DNA of 64,000 bases from Ochotona curzoniae (GCF_017591425.1 NW_024465369.1:27013001-27077000); one strand, 5' to 3'; numbered from the stretch's first letter, positions 44,448-55,627 are shown. The notes: generated by a model not told the origin, from the sequence alone. Numbers and translations: made by a program.

Positions 44448-45300
44448 GGGAGTGCTCAACTTTATCAACAAGAAAGGAGACCTCATAAAAATAGAGAATG
44501 CTAAAGGGTACGGAAAACAACTAAAAGAGAAACTGATGACCAAAGCTAGAAAAGTTTGAGCAAGAAAGCAATTAGTATTTGATTATTGATGGGAATATAA
44601 CGTAAATATTCAAGAGTCCTTACTGATATAAGAAAATGATTTGACAAGCAAATGAAGCAGAATGTACTAGGCAGACATTTTTAAACTAACTTATTTAAAT
44701 ACTTTTCTCTTAAGCAAGTGGAACATAGCTGAAACCAGGCAATCAAAGTTAATCAAAGTTAGTGGACAGTGGTCAGTCACTTCCACCATACATGCTCTAG
44801 ATAGACACTGATACTTTGATCTCCTTGATGGACAAACACTGCAGGAATCACATACATTCCTCTGTGTCTTCCTCCTAATACCGTATTTCTTCTTTCTAAT
44901 CATGAATAAAACATCAGACAAATCTCAGTTGAGATATATCCCATAAATCACCTATGAATAAAACTCAAAATGTTCTCAAAAGTCTGAGAAACTTTCACTT
45001 ATAGCAAAAAAAGAAGCCCAAAGAAACATGAATGCCAAAGGTTATATGGTAGCTGCATGGGATTCTGTAACTGAAACAAACAAAAAGTACAGTGGAGCAG
45101 CACTATGGAAATTGTAATAATGTAAAAACATTACTAAATAGTAACATAAATATTATTTCATTAATCATGACAAACACACCATACTAATGTCAGGTATTAA
45201 TGATGGGGAAAAATGGGTGTAATTGCAAAGAAATTCTCCGTACTATGTTCTCAATAATCCTGTGCAATAGAAGCATTCTAAAATAAAAATTTTTCTTTTA
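44448..45300 (+). mobile_element. Old L1 (L1M-type), right part with 3'UTR
   Basis: The old L1 continues after the insertion. The last 600 bp follow an L1M 3'UTR: GGTCAGTCACTTCCACCATA, TCTTCCTCCTAATACCGT, TCTTTCTAATCATGAATAAA, ACATCAGACAAATCTCAGTT, GTCTGAGAAACTTTCACTT, and finally CTCCGTACTATGTTCTCAAT with TTCTAAAATAAAAATTTTT. The minus-strand open frame at 44691-44921 is antisense to this UTR. Confidence 0.8.
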
Positions 45301-45309
45301 AAAAAATAA

Positions 45310-45670
45310 TCAATTTGAAATTAAAATCATCCAAAATTTAGTGGCTGCAGACTAAGAAATTATATTCATTAAAATAGTGTGATATTAACATTAAGATAAA
45401 CACCCAGAGCAATGAAACAGAATGTTTAGAAATACACTTACATGAATGAATATAGACCATTGATTTTTAATAATGGTGATATGGTGATTTAATGGGAAAA
45501 AAAAGATGCTTCCAACAAATGGTAATGGAAAAACATAATTTTGATGTGAACAAAACTAAACCTTGATCTTCACTTCCTACCTCATATACAAGCAAACTTG
45601 AAAAGGAATAACGACTTAAATATATGAGCCTGAATCATCAAAATTCTAAGACAGAATGCAACCAAAAAAA
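45310..45670 (+). mobile_element. Second old L1 ORF2 fragment
   Basis: TAGTGTGATATTAACATTAA, CAATGAAACAGAATGTTTAG, TTGATTTTTAATAATGGTGA and TGCTTCCAACAAATGGTAAT correspond to L1 ORF2 (gtgtggtattggcataa ... caatggaacagaatag ... ttgatttttgacaa ... cttcaacaaatggtg). It lies downstream of the previous L1's 3' end, so it is a separate copy. Confidence 0.72.
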
Positions 45671-45736
45671 GTTTCTTTAAGTGTACATAAGTATATGATG
45701 ATATCGATGTTGATACACATACATGTCTCTTTAATA

Positions 45737-46019
45737 TGTATTCATTTGCTTGAGAAGGAGAAATGGAAAGAGAGACGTGTGTTGGTCTATACACTGTTGC
45801 CCCCATTGGCTAGATTTGGGCAAGAGTCAAAGCCTGGAACTGGAAACTGAACTCACATCTCCCATGTGGATGGCTGGGATGCCAAGACTTGAACATCAAA
45901 GATACCTCCCATCATCTGTTTTGGTAGGAAGTTGGAGGTAGGTGCTTGAACTAGGAATTTCAATGCTGTTTCAATGTAAAACACAGGCATCTTATTTGGC
46001 TAAGCCAAATACCGACTTC
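45737..46019 (-). mobile_element. CSINE, older subfamily, antisense
   Basis: AGAAGGAGAAATGGAAAGAG, CAAAGCCTGGAACTGGAAAC, ACATCTCCCATGTGGATGGC, GATGCCAAGACTTGAACATC and TTGGCTAAGCCAAATACCG match older antisense C elements. Divergence is high. Confidence 0.75.
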
Positions 46020-46138
46020 ATTTAGAGAGAGATGAAATATCACAAAATATTAACAAATAGAGAATTAACGTGAAGGTCAAGCAGTTTTTATTTTTTCACT
46101 ATCTTTGAAATCTTTCTCTAAGTATAAGTTAGAAATAT

Positions 46139-46458
46139 GGGAGCCAGTAAAGCGATGCAATTAGTTAATCCTCCACCTTCAAGCACAAGCAGCTGATCTG
46201 GGCACCAGTTTGTGTCCCAGTTGATCCACTTCCATCCAGCTCCCTGCTTATGGTCTGGGAAAGCAGTGGAGGGTAGCCCAAAGTCTTGGGACTCTGTTTC
46301 GTAGAAGACCCCAAGGGATTCCTGGCTCCTAGCTTCAGATCAGCTAAGTTCCAGTCGTTGCAGTCATTTCAAAGGTGAACCAGCTGGCAGAAGACTTTTG
46401 CCTCTCATTATGTATAGAGTTACCATTGCAATAAAAATAAAATAAATTCTTCAAAAAG
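46139..46458 (+). mobile_element. CSINE, full length, moderately diverged
   Basis: GGGAGCCAGTAAAGCGATGC head, GGGCACCAGTTTGTGTCCCA, TCTGGGAAAGCAGTGGAGG, GGATTCCTGGCTCCTAGCTT and an AATAAAAATAAAATAAATTC tail. Confidence 0.92.
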
Positions 46459-46707
46459 ATTTTAATGTGGGAACAGAAGAAAGATAATAGGAGTCAAATC
46501 AAAGCTGAAGCTGAAAAACATTTCATTGTATAAATAGAAATCATTAAATTTGGCTGTGTTGAATATTGCAGCTGTAGCAACAAATACCTTAAGATAATAC
46601 AAAAGGAAGCAATTACAGTGACAAACACAGTCAAGATTAGAGTAAGATGAATACAGAATAAAATCCAATTGATTCATCCATAGGAAGGTCTTCTGTTAAG
46701 TGGAAAT

Positions 46708-47048
46708 AAACCAGATTTAAGGGGTCTGGTACAGTAGCCTAGCAGCTAAAGCCCTCACCTTGCAAGAACCATGGGCGCCAGTTCTAATCCTGGTAGTCCT
46801 GCTTCCCATTCCAGCTCCCTGCTTGTGATCTGAGAAAGCAGTCGAGGACAGCCCAAAGCCTTGGGATCCTGCACCCGATGTGGGAGGCCTGGAGGAAGCT
46901 CCTGGCTCCTGGCTTCAGATCAGCACAGCTCCAGCCGTCGCACCCACTTGGGGGGGTGAATAAGTGGACAGCGGATCTTCCTTTCTTTCTGACCTCCTCT
47001 CTGTATATCTGACTTTCCAATGAAAAAGAAAAAAGAAACCAGATTTAA
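46708..47048 (+). mobile_element. CSINE with 13-bp TSD
   Basis: The copy at 46721-47035 lies between AAACCAGATTTAA at 46708-46720 and 47036-47048, a perfect match. The body has GCGCCAGTTCTAATCCTGG (B box), GGAAGCTCCTGGCTCCTGGC and a run of seven G's at 46950-46956 in place of the usual four. Confidence 0.96.
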
Positions 47049-47205
47049 AAACAAATGCTGACATTTTTCCTACATGAAGATGCTGGACACTCTTTTTCAG
47101 CACCCTAGCACCACACTGATGCCTTTGTTATATGTTTGTTTACCTCATGTGGATGTAGGTTCAATATCATTTTCTTCTTTTTTTTCTTCTTCTTCTCCCC
47201 GAGGT

Positions 47206-47510
47206 GGACTGTGCTCAAGGGAATACATCAAGGAAATGTAACGGAAATTAACATGTTCATAGGTGGAAACAGAGAAATAAGTCCTCATACATGCATTACA
47301 AGAATGGACTCACAGTGAAATGACTGACCATCTCTTACATCATTAGGAGACACTCCAGCAGCATGATAGACATGTAAAAATTCACAAAAGACACTCATTG
47401 TGAGACTAGAGGGGAGAACAGAGGGGCGAGGAAGGAATTTGGGGGAGGGGGAAGAGCAACCCCAGTGCCAATTAAACTGTATGAAAAAATAATTTAAAAA
47501 AAATTTTAAA
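47206..47510 (+). mobile_element. Probable L1 3'UTR end
   Basis: A GGGGAGAACAGAGGGGCGAG / TTTGGGGGAGGGGGAAGAG polypurine tract is followed by CCCAGTGCCAATTAAACTGT and an A-rich end. This resembles the terminus of the other lagomorph L1s here. The upstream 200 bp are assigned only by continuity. Confidence 0.55.
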
Positions 47511-47530
47511 GCATATATGGATCCAACATT

Positions 47531-47812
47531 GAGACAAGGGTACAGGTTGAAGTTCCCACTTCTTCTGATCCAACTCCCTGCTAATAAATTGGGGGAAAGT
47601 AGAGGAAGGTGATAAAGTAACTGGGCCCTTATGCCTATGTGGGAGGCCAGGCAGAAGCTCCTGACTCCTGGCCTCTGGGGAGGCCAACCCTGTCCATCTG
47701 GGGGGTGAGCCAGTAGATGGCAGATCTCTCTCTGAGTCAGTCTCTCTCTCTCTCTTCCTCTCTCTCTCTCTCTCTTTCCCTTCCTCCCTCCATTTCTATT
47801 CCTCTACTTGTA
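47531..47812 (+). mobile_element. CSINE, old, with CT repeat
   Basis: GTTCCCACTTCTTCTGATCC, TATGTGGGAGGCCAGGCAG, AAGCTCCTGACTCCTGGCC, GTGAGCCAGTAGATGGCAGA and a (TC)n stretch at 47734-47785. The head has decayed. Confidence 0.83.
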
Positions 47813-48978
47813 AACAACAACAGAAATTATTGTTTACTAGCATAATTATTGATCAACTCAAAATTCGAAAACGGAAGTAAACCATTAACTAATATCTACT
47901 GCTAAGCTAAAATTCTCTTCGTGTACTCTGTATTTATCAAATTTCGCAGCCAAAATGTATCATTTCCAAAATCACAATGAAAACATTACAGAAATTGTCC
48001 CAACCAAGTTTCTACTCATATCATTAATTGCTTTTAGACTTGATCTTTACAATCCTGACCTACAAATTAAAGTAACACTATGAATTCTCAAAGAATATTG
48101 TCTTTGCAGTTCAAAAAAAAAAGATCTCTCTCTTAGGTGCATAAATGTTGCAATATGTGAGGGGACGCTACACTTGCTTAGAGTAGAAAACGAGTATTTG
48201 AAGCCCAGCGAGCTTTTAGGTGCCCAGATGATCATATACGAACACGAACTACAGGAATTAAGTGAGTGTGTTCAAGGAGCCTGTCTCCAAGTTCTCCCTC
48301 ATCATTTAACAGCTCTGTGAAAAGGAAAAATGTCAGATGACTTGAAGTGTTGAAATATAAACTCCCTCAGAAACCTAAGTTGTGTTTTCTCAGATTTAAA
48401 TCATTCCCAAGTTCCTGACAAAATAATAGGAAATTTATTTTTTCTCTAAATAAATGAAAGTGTAAAAAAGACAGACATATTTTTCCTAGATATGCTGACA
48501 GACAAGCCACTACTTGTCATCAATGACGGACATAAGAACGTCTCCAACAGAAAAAAAAAAAAAATATATATATATATATATATGTAAGGGTTTAGTCAGT
48601 GCTGGCAATGGAAAAACAGGGAGGTAAGAAATCATTTCCCTAATAGAAAGAAAAATCTTGGAAGAAAAACACAGCAGTGTACCAGGAAAGAAACTGGAAG
48701 GATCACCTAAAAGCACCCTGAGCTGATGTTCCATTTTTTCTGCATTAAAACTATAAAAATTATAGACAGATTGCAAAATTACCTAAAATAACAAACCTAT
48801 TCAATTGATAGGATCTGAAATTTTGTCTGTTGTTGATGCTTGTTTTGATAGAACAAGTGGAGATGAGACGCTAAACAGAGCAAGGAAGGAAGAGAGAACA
48901 GAAGAACTCCATGCATTTTGAACAAAGGAAAAGTAGATGAGGGGCAAATACTAAGGAATGATGTCTCAGGAGTATGAG
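47813..48978. other. Unannotated stretch with a poly(A)-(TA)n run
   Basis: No gene or recognised repeat outside the microsatellite at 48551-48584. Minus-strand frames (48510-48776, 48797-49084) have no domain I know. It ends at the flank of the solo LTR. Confidence 0.4.
48551..48584. repeat. A14 followed by (TA)10
   Basis: A run of As passes directly into perfect TA units and ends TATGTAAGG. This is typical of a tail-derived microsatellite, although no SINE body is recognisable to its left. Confidence 0.92.
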
Positions 48979-49574
48979 TGTGGGAAATCACCTCTGGGTC
49001 TCTGCATACCTGGCCTATGTGGGAGGTCCTAAGAACACAGCACATCGTGTCCCTGGGGGAGCCCCCTAGCAATAGCCTTGCCACACAGACCTTAACCTGA
49101 TCTGATCAATGGCCTTATTGGCCTTAATGCTCTGATCAAGAGCAGTGGGCTGTGCCCTGGTTTTCCTTCTCTATCCGTGGGTGAACTGTGTTGGGTCTTC
49201 CTTGATAAGCATCTCTGAGAAATGGGCGCTGTCTCACATTTACCTGCCAGCCATACGTGGTATACATGACTTGCAGCATGACTGGTTGCTCCAGAGAAAT
49301 GGAGATGCCTTCTAGCCAATTACAGTGCTGTTGTTAGGTGGGGAGATTGTCGGGAGACATGCCTCTAATGCCTTCTAGCCAATTACAGTGCTGTTGTTAG
49401 GTGGGGAGATTGTCGGGAGACATGCCTCTACCTTCCCCTTTTCTTGGGTTGTATAAGATTGTGCTTACTTTACAATAAATGGACATGCTTAACTAGAATG
49501 GTTCAGTTCTTTCTGAGGAACACCATTACTTCATCCCCTCATTGAACACGGAGGTCTGCTGGTCAGCACCCCCA
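48979..49574 (+). mobile_element. Solo endogenous-retrovirus LTR
   Basis: The unit begins TGTGGG and ends CCCCCA. The hexamer TATGAG occurs just outside on both sides (48973-48978 and 49578-49583), though the right copy is three bases beyond the CCCCCA end. U3 carries two identical 63-bp units (49305-49367, 49368-49430). They are followed by a TATA-like GTATAAGA (49451-49458), the poly(A) signal AATAAA (49474-49479) and a U5-like end. No internal gag, pol or env sequence flanks it. A 6-bp TSD would suit class II ERVs. Exact ends and class are uncertain. Confidence 0.65.
49305..49430 (+). repeat. Perfect 63-bp tandem duplication in LTR U3
   Basis: The unit starts ATGCCTTCTAGCCAATTACA and ends GACATGCCTCTA, and the two copies are identical. 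Each includes a CCAAT box (AGCCAATTA). Direct repeats upstream of the TATA box are the usual form of retroviral U3 enhancers. Confidence 0.97.
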
Positions 49575-50000
49575 AGATATGAGGACTTTCTTTGTGTATA
49601 TACACACATATATACATATACCAATACGTGCATACATGCATAATTACATGTACATGTATACAGTATTACAGTATGTGTATATTATGTATTTGTGATACAC
49701 ACATACACTATGCATGGAATATGTTTTCACCATTTGTTCTTTTTTCACTTTTTCCACCATGTATTCTTCACATACATTTAGTTCCTTTACTGTGATGGAG
49801 TAGTAATTCCACTGAAAAGGGTATCTGAAAAATCCAAGAGGGGAGTTGAGATTGAAGGAATTGGCAGGAGGAAATTCAGAAATGCAGCTAAACTTGCTCC
49901 TTGGGTAAATTGATATGGACTTACAGTATTGAAAATTAATTTTTATCAGATATTATGTGAAATCATTCTATAAATATGAAGCATACACAAGTTTTGTAAA
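49575..50000. other. Unannotated stretch with TACATA-rich part
   Basis: 49595-49690 is rich in TACATA/TGTATA units (low complexity). The rest has no recognised feature. Confidence 0.45.
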
Positions 50001-50310
50001 GATCATTTTAAGTGGAAAGGCAAATTTACAGAGGAAGGAAATAAAGAGAGATTTTTCATTTGTAGATTCACTTCCCATGTCGCTACAATGGCCGAATCTG
50101 AGCCAATCCAAAGATAAGAGCCAGAAGTTTCTTTCAGGTTTCCCATGCAGATACAGGGTCCCAAGTATTTGGGACAATCTCTACCGCTTTCCCAAATCAC
50201 AAGAGGAAGTTGGATGGGAAATGGAGCAGCCAGGACACAAATTGACACCCATATGGGATCACAGTGCATGCAAGGCAAGGATTTACCCATTGAGCCATCC
50301 CTCAGGGCCC
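50001..50310 (-). mobile_element. CSINE, antisense, diverged full length
   Basis: ATTTTAAGTGGAAAGGCAAA, TTCCCATGCAGATACAGGGT, GAGGAAGTTGGATGGGAAAT, CACCCATATGGGATCACAG and a terminal CTCAGGGCCC. The sense and antisense open frames here (49957-50334 and 50003-50398, the latter 131 codons) are both SINE-derived. Confidence 0.9.
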
Positions 50311-50443
50311 TACACAGTGCTTTTAAAATACTGAACAAAAACATGTCAGCATAACATGGCAAGAACAAAATAATAATGAAAGGGTAGCTAGACATCACTT
50401 TAAAAACAATGCCATTTAAAACTAGATTTGACCATAAATTTTC

Positions 50444-50748
50444 TTTTAAAAGATTTATTTCATTTGAAATACAGAGTTACAGATAGGAGGGGAGACAGAC
50501 AAGACATCTTCCACTTTTTGTTCCTTCCCCATACGGCCACAACATGACAGCTGAGCTGATCAGAAGTCTGGAGCCTGGGTCTCCCACACGAGTGCAGGTG
50601 CCCAAGGAATTGAGCCAACTTCCACTGCCCTCCAAGAGCATAAGCAGGGAAATGGATCATAGGTGGAGCAGTTGGAACTCAAAGTGGTATGTGGGATGCC
50701 ACTATTGCAGGTGGAAGCTTAGTCTTATATGCCACAGTGTCAGCCCCA
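50444..50748 (-). mobile_element. CSINE, antisense, diverged
   Basis: AAAAGATTTATTTCATTTGA, CAGGTGCCCAAGGAATTGAG, GTGGAGCAGTTGGAACTCAA and GCCACAGTGTCAGCCCC in antisense order. The 5' end CAGCCCC is intact. Confidence 0.88.
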
Positions 50749-51754
50749 ACAATAAATTTTCAAATGGGACCTATAAGGGACGGGATTTACCAATATTCTA
50801 ATTCAGGATGAGAATGTAATTTCTAATTTTAGTAAAACACATGACAAGCACATGAAATATTGGAAATAGGCAGGCTCCTGATGCTTAAATCAAGTATAAG
50901 CTATGGATTTACTCACCAAATATTGACTGAGTACATAATACGTATCATAGTTTCCTTTGACAGCTGTGACAAACTGAAAGTTAAAAAGATTTATTCTGAC
51001 ATGGTTTAAACATGCTAAGACATTAGTGACCCTGGTTAGGAGAAAGCAAAAACAATTCACTATGGCTGAAAGTAAAACATTAGAATGTGTTCTGGTGATT
51101 TTATTGCAGAAATTAAAAATACACGAGGCTGCGCTCACACTTAATATACAACTTCACAAGTGCATCCCCATCAGTTCCATATGGGAGACCATGGCATGCG
51201 CTAAATGGTTTATCAAGCCATCCTGATGGCATAGAAGGAATTCAAAACACAAGCGGTCTTTGCTCAGAATTGAAATGCTTTAACTTCAGAGTACCAGTGA
51301 ACAAGAAGTGCAAATTATATGGTTTTGTGTTAATATGATGTCCCTTCATAAATTGAACAAAAATTTAAAATGATACAAAACATTCTGAGATCGAAGTAAG
51401 TTCTATTAACACAAACTACAGCCAAGCAATTAGAAAATTCTAGTGCTATGCTCTCCATTCTGCGATAGGCAAATTTCTCATCAGGCACTCAGGAGTTAAA
51501 AAACAGTGGTAGTCTCGTCAGATTTACTATTGTGATGTTATTTTCCTTAACGTGTTCAAAGTAATACCAGTATTAATATTGGCTAAAATATAGTGATTAA
51601 AATGTAATGAAAATATTTTCCTGAATAACAAGGTGGAATAATACTGCAACCAACTTTTCTTCATTCCTTTTCAATTTCTGCAATTGTTCAATCTTTATTA
51701 TGCATATAATTATGACAATTGTGTTTTATTGTGTCTGCATTTAAATATACTGCA
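50749..51754. other. 1-kb unannotated stretch
   Basis: Around 50950-51130 there is weak resemblance to an antisense MaLR LTR (GACAGCTGTGACAAACTGA ... AAAAAGATTTATTCTGAC), but not enough to call. The rest is AT-rich with no feature. Confidence 0.35.
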
Positions 51755-52318
51755 CATTTAAACACATCAATAAAGAAACTGTGGTACATCTATTCTATGG
51801 GATACTACTCAGCCATTAAAAAGATTGAAATTTTACCATTTGCAACAAAATAGTCCCAACTAGAGACCATTATGCTTGGTGAAATAAGTCAATCCCAAAA
51901 CAACAAATACCATATGTTTTCTCTGGCATAAGGCAAACTTCACATAAAACACATGATCAACAGGTACTTAGGTAAGCATGTATATACATATATTCTCTTA
52001 GATGTATTATAGAATGGAGGCTAGCCTACTAAGAAGTGAAGATACATTAAAGTATGCATCTCTACTCCCAAATCAAAGATGGACTCGCAATCAAACAGTT
52101 AACTATATCTTGACAATAGGAAGTTGGACTCTCTGCCATTGCCTACACCTACGATACCATGTTACACTTAAACAGAAGAAAGATGGATTTGTGACTGATG
52201 TTGAAAGATTATACTATTGTAATAATACAGGGGGAAACAATTGCAGGGCAGAGAGTATGGAAAGTGTGGAATGGGAAATCCTTAAGCCTATGGAACTGTA
52301 TCATGAAAAATAAATTTA
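51755..52318 (+). mobile_element. L1 3' end: ORF2 C-terminus and lagomorph 3'UTR
   Basis: The ORF2 remnant translates to MGYYSAIKKIEILPFA, the conserved C-terminal motif, and continues to CTTGGTGAAATAAGTCAATC. The 3'UTR shares TTGACAATAGGAAGTTGGAC, TATACTATTGTAATAATACA and CCTATGGAACTGTATCATGA with 13915-14200. The frame at 52002-52313 is UTR, not a gene. Confidence 0.88.
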
Positions 52319-53350
52319 AAAATGCCAGTTAAGATAACTGTGTCTTTTATTGAAGCACTTGATGTCAGTTCCCAGGACACAGCAGTTTAGTGATACCTCA
52401 TGTGATTGATTCCTGCCACCTGGGAGGACTGGATTGAATTCCAAGCTTTCAGCTTTGGCTGGCTTCTTACTGGTGTAGGTACCTATGAAGATAACCAGCA
52501 GATAGGTATGCTATCTGAATTCTCTATTTTTTTTCTTTCTGTCTTCCAAGTAGAAGACATTGTGGAAGTCATTGATTTCATGGGAATAAATCTAAATAAT
52601 AGTTTTATGAGGCTAATATCCATAATGAGTCACATGCTGAAAGAAGCATGCTGTAAAAATCTGAAAAAAAGAAACAAATAAAAATGTAGTAAACATTGAA
52701 AATCAACGTGGCTTTTCTAAAAATAGGCAACATAGCTGACTTCATTCATCTTTTTAATAACATCATTATGACATTAAGAGAATGGGGTAAATACTGTTAA
52801 CTTGACTAGCACAAAGTATCAAGAAAAAAATGGACTGGAATAAAATAACTTAGAAGAGGCACACTAAAAGAATAGCTCATATGAGAGTTAAAAACAATGT
52901 TTCAAGCTCCCTGCCTATGGTGCCATCCTTTGATCACTCAAGACATAGACTTACAATCTAGTGTTCTGAACTCTTCCTTGACTCCTCAAGTCCTGATCTC
53001 TTTTAAGACTTTTTAATCTGTTTGAAATATAGAGAGACAGAGATCTTCCTTTCAGCTTGTTCACTCTCCAAATGGCTAAAACACATTATCCTCCCATTTG
53101 CAGAAGGGCTCCACTCAATCCATTGAACGCTGGAGAGAATAAAAATCTTGGAGAATTTCTCTCCACTTAACTGGCTTTCAGCTGAGACACTCATCACATG
53201 CCCTTAGACTAAGACAATATCATAGCACTTTTGGATCTGCCACTCATATGTTAGTCTGTAATTCCATTATTTACAATATGATCTATGTGTATCTCACTTT
53301 ACATATATCATTACATCAATATGGCATGTATCATATAAACACTTGTTCTT
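52319..53350. other. Unannotated stretch with one SINE fragment
   Basis: Except for an antisense CSINE tail at 53001-53077, no feature is recognised. The frame at 52406-52681 (91 codons) has no domain. Confidence 0.4.
53001..53077 (-). mobile_element. CSINE 3' fragment, antisense
   Basis: TTTTTAATCTGTTTGAAATA, AGAGAGACAGAGATCTTCC and TTGTTCACTCTCCAAATGG are the antisense tail half of a C element. The remainder is absent. Confidence 0.72.
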
Positions 53351-53670
53351 AGTATCCATAGGAAATTCAAGACCCCTCAAAAATATCAAAATTCTAGATT
53401 GCTCAAGTGTCTTCTATAAAATAATGTAATATTTGAATATAATACATGTGCATTCTTTTCACACTTTAAATCATGTGTGGATTACTTATGATGTATAATA
53501 TAATATGTTTCTACATAAGTAGTTGCTTTATTGTATAAGGAATCATGACAACATGAAAACTTAAATGAAAATATTTAGTACTAAAGCAATTTTGTTATAC
53601 CAAATGTTTTATATTTCCAGTTGATTGAGCTATAGAGCTGGAATGCACCAAATACAGAGGGCCTATAGTG
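53351..53670 (-). mobile_element. Tigger/MER2-like DNA transposon
   Basis: The segment follows the Tigger-type nonautonomous consensus in the orientation TATCCATAGGAAATTCAAGA, TTGCTCAAGTGTCTTCTATA, CACACTTTAAATCATGTGTG, GATTACTTATGATGTATAAT, AGTAGTTGCTTTATTGTATA and ATACAGAGGGCCTATAGTG. The consensus has gaccccc, tgctcaagtccctta, ttaaatcatctctagattactta and atacggagggcc in the same order. Termini are decayed; it is inactive. Confidence 0.75.
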
Positions 53671-54139
53671 TATTTAAATATATCTTATTGGTTCTGTTTC
53701 TCCCAATAATGCTGATTAACACAATTCCCTCAGCCCAAAATTGACAAGGCAGCATGATGACGAGTATGTGACCTCTGCATAGACACTGGGTTACACTGCA
53801 GAAGAAAAATTTTGAGCCTAGGGAGCCTGGATATTTTACATGGAGTGTAAGCAACCTTGCCTGACCTTTCCCCAGTGGGAGACATTTTCTTTATTATACT
53901 GGACGGTAAGTAAACCTGCTTCATTCCAAAGGGAAATAGATACTATCTCTAACTTTCAAGGCTCTTTGCTGTGCAAACATCCTTGAAAGGATAGTGCACA
54001 ACAAAAAGGCAATAAATGGCTTTGCTCAGAAGACACACAGAAACGTGAGAAACACATGAAGAGCCATCTTCTAACATGGCCACTTTCTCCTCTTGTCCAC
54101 TGTAGCCCATTCTCTCAACTACTCAAGAAATATGATCAA
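53671..54139. other. Unannotated stretch
   Basis: No recognised feature. Overlapping minus-strand frames (53663-53924) have no domain. Confidence 0.4.
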
Positions 54140-54434
54140 GGCAGGTATCTGATAAGCAGTTAAGGTCCTGCTTGACTGACTGCATTCCAAATTGGAGAAC
54201 CTGAATTTGAATCTCTACTGCACTAAAAATCCTGATTTCCAACTAAATATACGTTATGAGAGACAGCAGGTAATGACCTGAGTACTTGGGCCACACTTGT
54301 GGGAGACCTGCACTTAGTTCCTGGCTCCTGTGTTCAGTCTTGCCCAGTCCTGGCTGCTGCAGGCATTTAGAGAATCAACCAGTATATGCAAGTTCTCTCA
54401 TTGTCTAATTCTTTCTGTCTTTCAAATAAGAAAC
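54140..54434 (+). mobile_element. CSINE, older subfamily
   Basis: AGGCAGGTATCTGATAAGCA head, AACCTGAATTTGAATCTCTA, CTGAGTACTTGGGCCACAC, TTGTGGGAGACCTGCACTTA, TTAGAGAATCAACCAGTAT and a GTCTTTCAAATAAGAAAC tail. Confidence 0.8.
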
Positions 54435-54689
54435 TAATATAAATAGATAGAAATATTTTTAAAATACCATGCACTAATAAGTTCCTCATTGCCTCCCTAT
54501 TTTTTGTTGGTTTATTTCCATTAACCTAAATTTCTCAAAGTTTAATAATTATGGGATCATTCCATCATCAAACTCATTACTCACTTTTCACTCATTCTCC
54601 CTGAGAATTCATTGTCCCCAAGCTGTCTCCTCCTATGGTCTTCAGAATTATTATACTAAATCCGGCTTCTCTTTGCTATTGCTCCACCA

Positions 54690-55015
54690 AACCAGATTGT
54701 TAAGATAAAGTTTCTTAAACCAAGTAACTTATAAACAACAGAAACTTATTTTTTCACAGTTCTAGAGACTGGGAAATCCAAGAGCAATGGGCAGACAGAT
54801 CTGGTATCTGCTAAAGGTCCACTTCCTAACTGAAAGCCTGTAGGCAGCCCAAGTAACTCCTTTGCTTTCTTCATTATCAGAGCAGTAATTCTTTTGGGGA
54901 CTGTGCCCGCATCACCTAACCACAAGCCAATAAACATTATCTCTTAATTTCATCGGCATGGGGATTAGAATTTCAACATGAATTCTGAGGAAACACATGC
55001 TCAAATCATAGCAAT
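54690..55015 (-). mobile_element. MaLR-type LTR, antisense
   Basis: CCAAGTAACTTATAAACAAC, AGAAACTTATTTTTTCACAG, TTCTAGAGACTGGGAAATCC, AAGAGCAATGGGCAGACAG and GGGGATTAGAATTTCAACAT follow a reverse-complement MST/THE1-like LTR. It ends ...CAAATCATAGCA. No internal region. Confidence 0.82.
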
Positions 55016-55317
55016 CACTTTTATGTCACTAAATGCAGTGGCCAATTTTCAGTATTCATCTTAAATTTCAGAAACATTTGAGACAGCTAAGACCATTTTA
55101 CTCACTTAGCTTTTTGAAAACTACTACCATGCTTTGCACAGGAGTAAGTATTGTGCTGCTCCAGAGTTTAGTCTTTAAATTGCTTCTGTAACCTGTCTTC
55201 ACTCATAATTTTGATAATTCATCTAGGTTCATGGTTTAAAGAGCACATACTGTATACCATTGACTCTAAATTCTTAAGCCATATCTCTTGCTAGAATTCC
55301 AAATTCATGAGAACTTA

Positions 55318-55585
55318 CTTGGCCACTCTATCTAAATTCCAGCACCTTACCTCTTCCTCCAGATTTCCCACTTCATTTGTTTTCATCTCTTCTTATATAA
55401 AATATTTATTAGCATGCAAATATATACAATTTATTTATCATAATTTTTATCACTACCCCTCAGTAAAACGTACGCTTTTTTAAAGGCAGAAATGTTCTTT
55501 GTTCCTCTATGTTCAGTATCTACATAGCACCTAGGATACAGATGGCAATCTTCAGTTGTGGAGTGGATTAATGTATCAGTCAATG
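55318..55585 (+). mobile_element. L2 LINE 3' end
   Basis: CTTGGCCACTCTATCTAAAT, CACCTTACCTCTTCCTCCAG, AAATATTTATTAGCATGCAA, CCCTCAGTAAAACGTACGCT and TAGCACCTAGGATACAGATG reproduce the order of the L2 3' region (accatctaaaat ... tatatttatt ... ccactagaatgtaagctcc ... agcacctagaacagtgcc). Confidence 0.68.
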
Positions 55586-55627
55586 AGCAGGGATCTAACA
55601 GAGATGGGTTAGAGTTCATAAACAGAC

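Noticed and set aside
44691..44921. A 76-codon minus-strand frame rich in Cys and Arg
   Set aside because: It is antisense to the L1M-type 3'UTR recognised on the plus strand, so it has no independent support.
49305..49430. Possible CRISPR-like direct repeat
   Set aside because: There are two directly adjacent 63-bp units without spacers, in an LTR U3 of a mammalian genome. It is a tandem duplication.
50003..50398. A 131-codon minus-strand frame as a candidate gene
   Set aside because: Most of it is the sense strand of the diverged CSINE at 50001-50310, and a frame on the other strand is equally open.
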